NCBI GenBank assembly: GCA_947492955.1
Contig: CANLOV010000003.1
Coordinates: 276,592 to 340,591, forward strand
Origin: an uncultured Cellulophaga sp.
GTDB taxonomy: Bacteria > Bacteroidota > Bacteroidia > Flavobacteriales > Flavobacteriaceae
DNA: 64,000 nt
Reading direction: 5' to 3'
Position numbers and translations under genes: made by a program. Below the pieces are notes generated by a model. It saw only the letters and a list, made by a program, of their open reading frames with translations. It searched no databases and was not told the DNA's origin. The stretch's first letter is position 1, and each line of letters opens with the position of its first letter. Shown piece after piece: positions 40,207-48,437 of this stretch.

Positions 40207-40207
40207 A

Positions 40208-40735
40208 ATGTACGAAAATAATTTCCCAAATAAACGTTTTAAAAACACGTTAAATTTTATTCAAAAACACATTTCTGACAAAGAAACCATATTAGATTTA
40301 GGAGTAGAAAATCCTTTTTCTAAAATAATGGTATCTGAAGGTTATAAAGTAACCAATACAAAAGGAGAAGACTTAGATATAGATTTTTCTTCTGTTACTA
40401 ATGCTAAGGAAGATGTGGTTACTGCTTTAGAAATTTTTGAACATCTTATTGCTCCTTATAATATTTTAAAAGAAATTAAGGCAGATAAACTTATTACTAG
40501 TATTCCTTTACGCCTATGGTTTTCTCCTGCATATAAAAGTAAAACAGACCCTTGGGATAGGCATTATCATGAGTTCGAAGATTGGCAGTTTAATTGGCTT
40601 TTAGAAAAAGCTGGTTGGGAAATAAAAGATACTGCTAAATGGACAAACCCTGTGAAAAAAATAGGGCTTAGACCCTTATTAAGGCTTTTTACAAACAGAT
40701 ATTATATTGTTTACGCTGAGCGAAAAAAATCCTAA
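40208..40735 (+). CDS. Class I SAM-dependent methyltransferase
   Basis: The 175-residue protein has a compact methyltransferase shape: a degenerate SAM loop (ETILDLGVENPFSKIMV), an acidic residue after strand 2 (TKGEDLDIDF), and AKEDVVTALEIFEHL (EHL motif), then WDRHYHEFEDWQFNWLLEKA. The ATG at 40208 is chosen over 40184, which lies inside the KASIII gene. It is coupled to the KASIII gene with a 1-base gap; substrate unknown. Confidence 0.8.
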   Translation: MYENNFPNKRFKNTLNFIQKHISDKETILDLGVENPFSKIMVSEGYKVTNTKGEDLDIDFSSVTNAKEDVVTALEIFEHLIAPYNILKEIKADKLITSIPLRLWFSPAYKSKTDPWDRHYHEFEDWQFNWLLEKAGWEIKDTAKWTNPVKKIGLRPLLRLFTNRYYIVYAERKKS

Positions 40736-40752
40736 CTTTTTTATCAATACAA

Positions 40753-41490
40753 ATGAAAAAAGTAATTTTAATAACTGGTGCAAGCAAAGGAATTGGAAAA
40801 GCAATCGCTTTAGAGTTAGCACTAAATAATTATACGATTTGTATCAATTACAAAAGTGACAAAACAAAAGCCAAAGAAGTAGCTAATGAAATTCTAAAAA
40901 ATGGTGGTGAAGCTACAATTATTAAAGCAGATATATCAATAGAAGAAGAGGTTCTCAGTTTATTTAATGCAATTGACAAAAAATATGGCAGATTAGATGG
41001 TTTAGTGAATAATGCTGGTATCTTAACTAAGAAATCTCCTCTTTCTCAGATGACAGCAGATAGAATAAATAATATATTTAAAACAAATGTTATCGGTTCA
41101 TTTTTATGCTCAAGAGAAGCTATTAAAAGAATGTCTATAAAGTACGGTGGAAATGGCGGCGGAATTGTAAATATATCTTCTGGAGCTTCAAAATCGGGAT
41201 CTCCAAATGAATATATTGATTATGCAGCAACTAAAGGAGCTATTGATACATTTACAGTCGGATTAGCAAAAGAAATTGCAAGTGAACATATTCGTGTAAA
41301 TGCAATTAGACCCGGTTTTATAGATACCAATATTCATAAAATCCCTAATAGATTAGAAACAATAAAATCTACTATTCCAATGGAACGTATAGGAGAACCA
41401 AAAGAAATTGCTAATGCTGTTTTATGGCTATTGTCCAACAAATCGTCTTATACTACAGGAGCAATTATTGATGTAGCTGGCGGGAAATAA
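40753..41490 (+). CDS. SDR family oxidoreductase
   Basis: The 245-residue classical short-chain dehydrogenase has the cofactor motif ITGASKGIGKAIALEL, the NNAG motif (GLVNNAGIL), catalytic Ser in NISSGASKSGSPNEY and the YxxxK in IDYAATKGAID. It resembles FabG-type 3-oxoacyl reductases and sugar dehydrogenases. It follows a methyltransferase and a KASIII gene on the same strand (17-base gap), so it may reduce a keto product made by that set. Confidence 0.88.
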   Translation: MKKVILITGASKGIGKAIALELALNNYTICINYKSDKTKAKEVANEILKNGGEATIIKADISIEEEVLSLFNAIDKKYGRLDGLVNNAGILTKKSPLSQMTADRINNIFKTNVIGSFLCSREAIKRMSIKYGGNGGGIVNISSGASKSGSPNEYIDYAATKGAIDTFTVGLAKEIASEHIRVNAIRPGFIDTNIHKIPNRLETIKSTIPMERIGEPKEIANAVLWLLSNKSSYTTGAIIDVAGGK

Positions 41491-41493
41491 ATT

Positions 41494-42834
41494 TTAAAGC
41501 AAGTCTAAAATCATATTTTCGACTTGCTTACTATCCCATTTCGTATCAATATCTGGAAGTTGCATCACTTGTTGCATAATTTTTTCTTGCCTATCGCCAG
41601 CTGCTAATGCTTCTGCATAAGGTTTATCAGAAAAAGTAACTCTGGAATAAGCAGGAATCCATTTTTCGGGATGTTTTTTAGCAAAGTGTTTTTCTATTTT
41701 CTTTTGCAGTAAAAAATTAGCATCTGCTGTTTTACTACTCATTTCCACAAAATTTCGATAGCTTAATTCTGCAATTGCGTCTGCATTAGGTTTTCGTTCT
41801 TTTTGGTAGGCATCAAAAACCTTTTCCCAATCATCGCCATATTTTTTAATTAAAGTATTTAGCACATAAATATCTTCAAAACCAGCATTCATTCCCTGCC
41901 CATAAAAAGGAACTATCGCATGTGCAGAATCGCCTACTAAAGCAACTTTATCCCAATAAGTCCACGGGTAACATTTCATGGTTACCATAGCACTTGTAGG
42001 GTTAGAGAAGAAATCATGAATTAAATCATCAATATCATCCATTACATCAGAAAAATAGGTCGTAAAAAAGGCTTTAGCTTGCTCTTTTGTTTTTAAAGTA
42101 TCAAAAGAAACTTTTCCTTCAAAAGGCAAAAATAATGTACAAGTAAAACTTCCGTCTAAATTAGGCATGGCAATTAACATAAACTTACCTCTTGGCCATA
42201 TATGAAAAGAGTTTTTATCTAATTTATGAGAACCATCCGAATTCGGTAATATGGTTAGTTCTTTGTAGCCTACATCTATAAAATCCTGAGAATAATCGAA
42301 CCTACTACGTCGTTGCATTTTATGTCTTACTCTAGAAAAGGCTCCATCGCAACCAAATATAGCATCGTACTTATACTCTTGCCACTCTCCTTTTTCGGTT
42401 TCCCCTGTATACAATTTAGCTTCAGGCAAATTTACATCCCATACTTTTTCTTCAAATTTAAACTCTACACCAAAAGATTCTGCAAAGTCTATCATTTTTC
42501 TGTTTAGAACCCCTCTAGAAATAGACCAAATACTCTCTCCTTCTTTTCCATATTTTTGAAAATAAATTGGTTTATCTGTAACATGCATAGCCCTTTTATC
42601 TAAAGGAATAGCTATTTTTTTTATTTCATCTTCTAAACCAACATCCTTAAGGGTTTTCCACCCTCTATTACTCATCGCTAAATTTATAGATCTACCAGAA
42701 AATTGTATAGTTCTAATATCTGGTCTACGATCAAATACGGTTACTCCATGCCCTAATTTTCTTAAATAAACAGCTAATAAAGAACCTACCAATCCAGAAC
42801 CTACTATAGCAATTTTCTTTGGTGTATGTGTCAT
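41494..42834 (-). CDS. kmo: Kynurenine 3-monooxygenase
   Basis: This FAD enzyme hydroxylates kynurenine with NADPH and O2, in tryptophan degradation and quinolinate formation. The 446-residue protein has the FAD-binding motif IAIVGSGLVGSLLAVYLRK, VFDRRPDIR, and VALVGDSAHAIVPFYGQGMN. The start at 42834 (MTHTPKKIAIVGSG) is chosen because an upstream in-frame ATG adds a non-conserved extension. Kynureninase lies about 1.7 kb upstream on the same strand, with a ClpP gene and a lipoprotein between. Confidence 0.94.
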   Translation of the reverse strand: MTHTPKKIAIVGSGLVGSLLAVYLRKLGHGVTVFDRRPDIRTIQFSGRSINLAMSNRGWKTLKDVGLEDEIKKIAIPLDKRAMHVTDKPIYFQKYGKEGESIWSISRGVLNRKMIDFAESFGVEFKFEEKVWDVNLPEAKLYTGETEKGEWQEYKYDAIFGCDGAFSRVRHKMQRRSRFDYSQDFIDVGYKELTILPNSDGSHKLDKNSFHIWPRGKFMLIAMPNLDGSFTCTLFLPFEGKVSFDTLKTKEQAKAFFTTYFSDVMDDIDDLIHDFFSNPTSAMVTMKCYPWTYWDKVALVGDSAHAIVPFYGQGMNAGFEDIYVLNTLIKKYGDDWEKVFDAYQKERKPNADAIAELSYRNFVEMSSKTADANFLLQKKIEKHFAKKHPEKWIPAYSRVTFSDKPYAEALAAGDRQEKIMQQVMQLPDIDTKWDSKQVENMILDLL

Positions 42835-43137
42835 GTAAATATTAAAATAAAGAAACCATAAAGTTACTAAAATTGATTTAGTATGCCTCAATTTGATTAC
42901 ATCTAAAATTAAAGCCTTTTATAAATGAATTAAATATTTTTTCTACAGCTTATAAAAATCACAAAAAACATACATCTAGAAATATAGCTACTTCATCGAT
43001 TGCAAAAACAAGTAATCGATAATACGCTATTTTAAACTAATAAATTAACTTATATACATTTTATGCCTTTATTTTTATGGAAAGTTTACAGGCTAATAAG
43101 AATATTATAAAGATAAATACCAAACAACCAATTATCA
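42835..43137. other. Intergenic stretch without a gene
   Basis: The bases between kmo and the clpP terminator are A/T rich. No open reading frame with coding character and no RNA gene was seen. It presumably carries the kmo promoter, but no confident box was identified. Confidence 0.5.
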
Positions 43138-43172
43138 AAAAAGTCCTTTACAAAATTTGTAAAGGACTTTTT
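43138..43172 (-). terminator. Terminator downstream of the ClpP-type gene
   Basis: Perfect 17-base arms (43138-43154 and 43156-43172, core AGTCCTTTACAAA) surround one central A. It lies 25 bases past the stop codon of the peptidase gene and reads as a T-rich hairpin on the minus strand. Confidence 0.8.
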
Positions 43173-43197
43173 ATATTATGTATGTTGCAGCAATATT

Positions 43198-43746
43198 TTA
43201 TTCTAGAATACCATCTACAATACCATAGGCAATAGATTCCTCGGCACTCATCCAGTAATCTCTATCAAAGTCTTTCATTACTTTTTCAAAATCCTGACCA
43301 CAGTTATCTGCTAAAATATGTGCACTTAATTCTCTTGTTTTTATAATTTCTCTTGCCTGTATTTCTATATTAGAAGCCTGCCCTCTAGCACCACCACTTG
43401 GTTGGTGAATCATTACTTGCGCATGTGGCTGTATAAAACGTCTTCCTTTTGCTCCTACAGATAATAAAATAGACCCCATAGAAGCCGCTAAACCAGAACA
43501 AATTGTAGACACTGGACTTTTTAATGATTTTATAGTATCGTACATAGCAAAGCCAGATGTTACATAACCACCTGGGCTATTGATAAACAACTGTATTTCT
43601 TTATCATTTTGCATATCTAAATACAATAAACGATCAATTACATGTTTTGCAGAATCGTCATCTACCATGCCCCATAAAAAAACTTTACGTTCGCTTAGTA
43701 ATTTTTCATCTATAGCTTCTTGTACTTTTCCTTTTTTAGAACTCAT
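43198..43746 (-). CDS. ClpP-type serine protease subunit
   Basis: The 182-residue protein has the complete ClpP triad: Ser in CSGLAASMGSILLSVGAKGR, His in QPHAQVMIHQPSGGARGQAS, and Asp in DFDRDYWMSAEES. Helix KRLLY and LQLFINSPGGYVTSG match the family. It has no propeptide and no clpX gene beside it, and its sequence departs from the most common ClpP (for example DDDSAKHVIDRLLYLDMQND), so it may be the second ClpP paralogue found in some Flavobacteriia; this cannot be decided here. Confidence 0.9.
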   Translation of the reverse strand: MSSKKGKVQEAIDEKLLSERKVFLWGMVDDDSAKHVIDRLLYLDMQNDKEIQLFINSPGGYVTSGFAMYDTIKSLKSPVSTICSGLAASMGSILLSVGAKGRRFIQPHAQVMIHQPSGGARGQASNIEIQAREIIKTRELSAHILADNCGQDFEKVMKDFDRDYWMSAEESIAYGIVDGILE

Positions 43747-43880
43747 ATGCTTTTTTCTTATTGAATACCAAAAATAAAGAATATTTTAAAACTGACTATG
43801 ATACCTCTGCATAAATATAAAAACATAAATTAAAGCCCTAAATACTAATTACATATCTTTGATTAATAAGCCATAAACTG

Positions 43881-44546
43881 ATGATAAAGAAAATAATTTG
43901 GATAACTTTTATACTTACAATCTTGCTAAATAGCTGTAAAAATGAAACTAAGAAAGTAGTAAAAGAGCTAACGATATTGGAAAAAATAGCGAATGCTAAT
44001 GGATATAATAATTGGAAAAACATTAACAAAATAGATTTTACTTTTAATGTAGACAAAGACACTTCTCATTTTGAACGCCGTTGGGTATGGAATATAAAAT
44101 CTAATACTATTACGAACATAACAGCTAAAGATACTATTACCTACAAACGCTCTAAATTAGATAGCATTACTACAAAAACAAATGCTGGTTTTATTAATGA
44201 TAAATTTTGGCTCTTAGCGCCCTATAATCTTGTATGGGATGCTAGTAATTTTACGTATGAACACACACTTAACACAGTCTCTCCTATTAACAAACAGCAA
44301 CTACAAAAACTTACAATCGTATATAGTTCTGTAGGCGGTTATACTCCTGGCGATGCTTATGATTTTTATTTTAATGATGATTATATTATACAAGAATGGG
44401 TGTTTAGAAAAGCTAATCAAGAGAAACCATCAATGATAAATACATGGGAAGCCTATAAAGAAATTAAAGGCTTAAAAATTGCCACAATGCATAAAAACAA
44501 AGCTGGTAATTTTAAATTATATTTTACAAATTTAAAAGTAGAATAA
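43881..44546 (+). CDS. Hypothetical lipoprotein
   Basis: The 221-residue protein has a lipoprotein signal (MIKKIIWITFILTILLNSC then KNETKK). The rest looks like a secreted beta-rich domain (KIDFTFNVDKDTSHFERRWV, YSSVGGYTPGDAYDFYFNDD), a pattern seen in uncharacterised Bacteroidota proteins that resemble LolA-like folds. A TATCTTTG box at 43854-43861 lies 19 bases upstream. It is convergent with kynU. Function unknown. Confidence 0.8.
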   Translation: MIKKIIWITFILTILLNSCKNETKKVVKELTILEKIANANGYNNWKNINKIDFTFNVDKDTSHFERRWVWNIKSNTITNITAKDTITYKRSKLDSITTKTNAGFINDKFWLLAPYNLVWDASNFTYEHTLNTVSPINKQQLQKLTIVYSSVGGYTPGDAYDFYFNDDYIIQEWVFRKANQEKPSMINTWEAYKEIKGLKIATMHKNKAGNFKLYFTNLKVE

Positions 44547-44554
44547 AATTAGTT

Positions 44555-45826
44555 TTACAAGCCCCCCTGTATCCCTTTCCTTAAAATTTGTCCAAAACGA
44601 TACATATCTTCATAAGAACAATAAAAAGGTGCTGGTGCTAGCCTAATTACATTAGGTTCTCTCCAATCAATTACAACACCATTCTCCATTAAATAATTAA
44701 ATAAAGATTTACCTTCCCCGTGCAATAATACCGATAATTGGCAACCTCTGTCTTTGGGCGTTATAATTTCAAAAGTACTTTCTACCACAGCATCTACCTC
44801 TTTTAAAATAAACTCTAAATAGGCTACTATTTTATCTCTTTTCTCTATAAGTGCTTTCATACCCACCTCTTCAAAAAGTGTTAATGAAGCTAAATAAGGC
44901 GCTACAGATAAAACAGGAGGGTTACTTAACTGCCATGCATCTGCATTGGGCATAGGTTCAAACTCTGGTTTCATTAAAAAACGAGTTTCTTTTTTAGTTC
45001 CCCACCACCCCTCAAAACGGGGTATATCTTCTTTTCCTAAATATTGCTCATTTATAAATACACCCGATGCATTTCCGGGGCCACTATTCATGTATTTATA
45101 ACTACACCAAGCAGCAAAATCAACATTCCAATCGTGTAATTTTAAGTCAACATTACCAACACCATGTGCTAAATCCCAACCAACATAGGCTCCTACATTT
45201 TTACCCGCTTTAGTAATAGCCTCCATATTAAAAACTTGGCCATTATAATAGTTTACTCCGCCTATTAACACCAATGCAAGCTCCTCTCCTACCTCATTTA
45301 TTTTGGCTATTACATCTTCTGTACGCCATGCGTGTTCTCCTGATCTTTTCTTTATCGTTACAATAGTATCCTTTGCATTTAAACCATGTACCCTTACCTG
45401 GCTTTTTAATATATATTGATCAGAAGGGAAAGCCTTCTCTTCGCAAATAATCTTATACCTTTTTTTTGTAGGTCTGTAAAAAGAAACTAATAGTAAATGA
45501 AGATTTACAGTTAAGGTATTCATTACGGAAACCTCTTCTGGTTTTGCTCCCACTACTTTTGCTAAAGGTGCTGCTAATTTTTCATGATAATCCCACCAAG
45601 GTTTTTGAGCATAAAAATGACCTTCTACACCCAAATTACCCCAATCTGTCATTACCTCATCTACGTAATTTTTAGTACGTTTAGGTTGTAAGCCTAAAGA
45701 GTTCCCCGTAAAATAAATTACTGGTTTTCCGTTTATTTTAGGAAAATTAAACTCGTTACGATAATTATATAGTTTATCCTCAGCATCTAACTGTTGGGCA
45801 AATTCTAAGCTGTTTTTAAACTGCAT
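44555..45826 (-). CDS. kynU: Kynureninase
   Basis: This PLP enzyme cleaves kynurenine or 3-hydroxykynurenine to anthranilate or 3-hydroxyanthranilate and alanine. The 423-residue protein contains the PLP Lys in FAAWCSYKYMNSGPGNASGV, the region VYFTGNSLGLQPKRTKNYVD-like (IYFTGNSLGLQPKRT), and GWWGTKKETRFLM. With kmo nearby, the pair would give 3-hydroxyanthranilate, a precursor of quinolinate and NAD. Confidence 0.95.
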   Translation of the reverse strand: MQFKNSLEFAQQLDAEDKLYNYRNEFNFPKINGKPVIYFTGNSLGLQPKRTKNYVDEVMTDWGNLGVEGHFYAQKPWWDYHEKLAAPLAKVVGAKPEEVSVMNTLTVNLHLLLVSFYRPTKKRYKIICEEKAFPSDQYILKSQVRVHGLNAKDTIVTIKKRSGEHAWRTEDVIAKINEVGEELALVLIGGVNYYNGQVFNMEAITKAGKNVGAYVGWDLAHGVGNVDLKLHDWNVDFAAWCSYKYMNSGPGNASGVFINEQYLGKEDIPRFEGWWGTKKETRFLMKPEFEPMPNADAWQLSNPPVLSVAPYLASLTLFEEVGMKALIEKRDKIVAYLEFILKEVDAVVESTFEIITPKDRGCQLSVLLHGEGKSLFNYLMENGVVIDWREPNVIRLAPAPFYCSYEDMYRFGQILRKGIQGGL

Positions 45827-45913
45827 ATCTTTTTACTTTTTTTCAAAAGTAAGCATGAAATATTTAAAAACGCTAGGGACAATTCTGTTTTTTAGAATTT
45901 ATAACAGCTATTA

Positions 45914-46156
45914 TTATTTATCTTTATAAATAAGCTCTAAAGCACCATTAAGATAGCCATGAAAAAGTAAATATTCATCTATAGTAATCTCTTCAAAAGC
46001 TTCATGTCCAATAACAGACTGAACAACTTTTAATACATTTTCGGACTCTTTAAATTTTTGTACTGTAAAATCGAATGGGCTTTCTGTTAGTGGAGATTTT
46101 CTGTCTTTTCTAAATCCTCTTATAATATTTTTGTTACCTAAAATAAAAAAATGCAT
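45914..46156 (-). CDS. Small protein of accessory module A (paralogue of 47961-48233)
   Basis: The 80-residue soluble protein is unknown to me. It is about 76% identical over 75 aligned residues to the product of 47961-48233; conserved stretches include SVIGHEAFEEITIDEY and LLFHGYLNGALELIY. No signal or membrane segment is seen. In each module one copy lies on the far side of an HTH regulator gene, on the opposite strand, which suggests a functional link to that regulator. Confidence 0.75.
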   Translation of the reverse strand: MHFFILGNKNIIRGFRKDRKSPLTESPFDFTVQKFKESENVLKVVQSVIGHEAFEEITIDEYLLFHGYLNGALELIYKDK

Positions 46157-46188
46157 TAATTGGTTTTTTGGTTGTAAACATTTGCATT

Positions 46189-46431
46189 TTACATATATTG
46201 ATACGAAACTACATGGGCATAGCGTAATTCTATTCTAGAAAGATAACTTTTTAGCTTTTTTAATTGAGAAAAATATTGGTTACCATCTAAACTACCTAAT
46301 TGCTGTTTTTCTTTTATTTTATTATATTTTTTTGCCACTTTCTTACGTGCCAATAAGTAGCAATACTCATCATAAAAAAAGTATAAGCCTTTATTTTTTA
46401 ACTCAACTATAATTTGGTTACCTATTTGCAT
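46189..46431 (-). CDS. Small basic hypothetical protein of module A
   Basis: The 80-residue, Lys/Tyr-rich protein (ARKKVAKKYNKIKEKQQ) is predicted to be mostly helical and soluble. It is not recognised. It lies 32 bases upstream of the 45914 gene and is divergent from the HTH regulator at 46629, so it probably shares a transcript with the paralogue. Confidence 0.65.
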   Translation of the reverse strand: MQIGNQIIVELKNKGLYFFYDEYCYLLARKKVAKKYNKIKEKQQLGSLDGNQYFSQLKKLKSYLSRIELRYAHVVSYQYM

Positions 46432-46517
46432 ATATGGTTGTGTATATAAGGTTATTTTTCAAAAAAGTATGTTTTTTTTAGTTAAAAAAATACATCAATT
46501 AATTATATTTTACATAT

Positions 46518-46531
46518 TGACCTATTGGTCA
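46518..46531. promoter_or_regulatory. Candidate operator between divergent genes of module A
   Basis: TGACC and GGTCA flank a TATT spacer (perfect 5-base arms), with partly matching AT/TA flanks. It is in the 197-base gap between the small-protein genes and the HTH regulator, a likely place for binding by that regulator. The palindrome is short, so confidence is low. Confidence 0.4.
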
Positions 46532-46628
46532 TATTTCTCATTTATAATATATTTGTTTATTATACACAACAATATTATACAGAAATTCTGAATTTTAAAA
46601 ATATATTTTTCAAAAAATAAAGTTAATC

Positions 46629-47123
46629 ATGGCCGATATCAAAGACATTAATGAAAGATTTATTATTGCTGTTGAAACACTAGTTAAATCTAGAGCAACC
46701 AAAGATAAATCCACACTCTCCAACTCTTTAGGTATTAAGCAAAATAAGCTATCAGAAATTCTGGGAAAAAGAATGAACACGAGTTTAGAGCTTATTTCTG
46801 ATCTTTCTGAACTATACAATATTAATTTAGATTGGCTTATTTATGGTAGGGGAGAAATAAAAAAAGAGGAAGAAAGTAATTTTGTAAATGAACCTAGCTT
46901 AAATTACAACGCTGATATTGATCAAAAACTTATAAATCAAATGTGTAATTATGTAGGAGTGAAAGATAAAAAACAACTGATTATTTTTTTTAGACGAATT
47001 AACGAAAAGAGAACAAAATTTAATCCCGATAAATTAGAAATGAGGATTGAACGTTTAGAATTACTAGTAGGACAAATGACCTTAAATAATATTGAAATAA
47101 AGAAACACAAAACTACTATATAG
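46629..47123 (+). CDS. HTH transcriptional regulator of module A (phage-repressor-like)
   Basis: The 164-residue protein has an N-terminal XRE/CI-like helix-turn-helix (KSTLSNSLGIKQNKLSEIL) followed by the Bacteroidota phage-repressor signature LYNINLDWLIYGRGEI. The C-terminal part (about 95-164) is charged and probably a coiled coil or oligomerisation segment (RIERLELLVGQMTLNN). The module B regulator (48438) has the same INxxWLxxGR signature. Its 3' end overlaps the converging 56-residue gene by 8 bases. Confidence 0.8.
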   Translation: MADIKDINERFIIAVETLVKSRATKDKSTLSNSLGIKQNKLSEILGKRMNTSLELISDLSELYNINLDWLIYGRGEIKKEEESNFVNEPSLNYNADIDQKLINQMCNYVGVKDKKQLIIFFRRINEKRTKFNPDKLEMRIERLELLVGQMTLNNIEIKKHKTTI

Positions 47124-47286
47124 TATTTATATCATCTATAGACCCCATAATAATCTTATTCAAAGAACTAATACGCTTCTTAACTTGCTTAGATAAACGC
47201 TCTTTTATTTGCATCTGTTCATCTTCGCTATAAGACGATTTGTTATCTCTAAAATCTAATATTTGATTTAACAAGTTATTATTCAT
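47116..47286 (-). CDS. 56-residue charged protein ending the module A membrane operon
   Basis: This gene starts at the ATG at 47284-47286, which shares one base with the stop of the upstream membrane protein (TAATG). The protein (MNNNLLNQILDFRDNKSSYS...) is charged and probably helical. Its position, size and MNN start match the 61-residue product ending module B. It overlaps the HTH gene tail to tail by 8 bases. Function unknown. Confidence 0.6.
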   Translation of the reverse strand: MNNNLLNQILDFRDNKSSYSEDEQMQIKERLSKQVKKRISSLNKIIMGSIDDINTI

Positions 47287-47723
47287 TAGATTTTTTTATA
47301 CTTATTATAGAAATAATATGCTACCAGCAATACTGCAAATAAAAAATTAACTATAATTTTAGTTGTAAATTCATTAGTTGTTGTACTTCTAGCATCAAAA
47401 AGATAAATACTTAATTGAAAACTAAGCATAAAAATTGGAGCTAATATTATAAAACGATACGATTTATCTTTTGAGTTTACAAAAGCAAATATCCATCCAG
47501 ACAAAGCAATTACAAACATTGAAACAATAAAAATCCCAGATCTTAATGATTTAAAACCACTAAAACCTGAGTATTTTTTTAAATCACCAATATCATGTAT
47601 ATAGGGTAAAAATGATATAAATAATATTAAGAGCGATACCAATAAATCTTTTAAAACAACTTTTTTATATTTCGTCGTCCGATATTTCACTGTTTCTAAT
47701 GGATGATTCTTCTTGTAATTCAT
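47286..47723 (-). CDS. Four-helix membrane protein of module A
   Basis: The open frame encodes 145 residues with four hydrophobic segments (about 23-41, 60-80, 90-108 and 122-139). No family is recognised. The ATG at 47723 gives an N-terminus (MNYKKNHPLETVKYR) that lies inside the upstream 47-residue lipoprotein gene in another frame, so the true start may be a later TTG near residue 28; I keep the ATG. It is the counterpart of the four-helix proteins of module B. Confidence 0.65.
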   Translation of the reverse strand: MNYKKNHPLETVKYRTTKYKKVVLKDLLVSLLILFISFLPYIHDIGDLKKYSGFSGFKSLRSGIFIVSMFVIALSGWIFAFVNSKDKSYRFIILAPIFMLSFQLSIYLFDARSTTTNEFTTKIIVNFLFAVLLVAYYFYNKYKKI

Positions 47724-47808
47724 TATCTGCAGTTGTACTGTCTGTACAGCTTGTTATTAATAATACTAATGCAAATGCAGCTACTAAGGTAAATGTTACT
47801 TTTTTCAT
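47665..47808 (-). CDS. Small lipoprotein at the head of the module A operon
   Basis: The frame encodes 47 residues: a lipoprotein signal MKKVTFTLVAAFALVLLITS followed by Cys and an acidic tail (TDSTTADNELQEESS...SEISDDEI). After processing it would be a lipid-anchored peptide of about 27 residues. Its 3' end overlaps the membrane protein gene by 59 bases in a different frame. The signal peptide and coding start are convincing despite the length. Confidence 0.65.
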   Translation of the reverse strand: MKKVTFTLVAAFALVLLITSCTDSTTADNELQEESSIRNSEISDDEI

Positions 47809-47960
47809 AATTTTTTGTATTTTAATGTTTTAATACAAAAATTATAAAATATATACTGCTACTACTTAAAATGTTTAGCAATATATTAAATAGTTATCAA
47901 CATAACTAAAAGTATGGTATGAGAATTAATTTAGAAGGTTAAAATTATTGTTTTCAATAA

Positions 47961-48233
47961 CTATTTTATATCAGAATTATAAATAAGTTCCAAAGCTCCA
48001 TTTAGATAACCATGAAAAAGTAGATATTCATCTACACTAATTTCTTCAAAAGCTTCATGTCCAATAATAGACTGAACAACCTTTTGTATGTTTTCTATTT
48101 CGTTAAATCTCTGGATTGTAAATTCAAAAGGGTTTTCAGTTAATGGAAATTTTCTATCTCTTCTAAATGCCTTTATAAAGTCTTTCGTGCCTAAAATAAA
48201 AAACACATGTTTTGATTTATAATCTAATAACAT
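47961..48233 (-). CDS. Small protein of accessory module B (paralogue of 45914-46156)
   Basis: The 90-residue protein carries the same core as the module A copy (SIIGHEAFEEISVDEYLLFH then GYLNGALELIY), with a longer N-terminus (MLLDYKSKHVFFILG). It is soluble and unrecognised. It is divergent from the HTH regulator at 48438 across a 204-base gap holding palindromes. Keeping the paralogue beside a regulator in both modules argues that it belongs to the system. Confidence 0.75.
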   Translation of the reverse strand: MLLDYKSKHVFFILGTKDFIKAFRRDRKFPLTENPFEFTIQRFNEIENIQKVVQSIIGHEAFEEISVDEYLLFHGYLNGALELIYNSDIK

Positions 48234-48366
48234 AATTTTATTTTATGTCTTTTTTCATGAAATTTAACCTCATTTTTTAACAAAAAATTATAGACATTTG
48301 GTTATAAGCCTCTCTTTCCTTTATCTTAGCTATAAAGCAACAAATATCAAAGTCTAAAATTTTAAC

Positions 48367-48417
48367 GCAATTCAAATATACAAATATGTTTGAATAATTC
48401 AAATATATTTGAATTGC
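48367..48417. promoter_or_regulatory. Cluster of palindromes before the module B regulator
   Basis: A perfect 20-base palindrome at 48396-48415 (AATTCAAATATATTTGAATT) and an imperfect one at 48371-48394 (half-sites TTCAAATAT and ATGTTTGAA) lie in tandem. The outer 13 bases (48367-48379 and 48405-48417) are also perfect inverted repeats. This is the arrangement expected for two adjacent operators, ending 20 bases before the regulator start, probably autoregulatory. Confidence 0.6.
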
Positions 48418-48437
48418 ATTTTTTAAACTTATAATTT

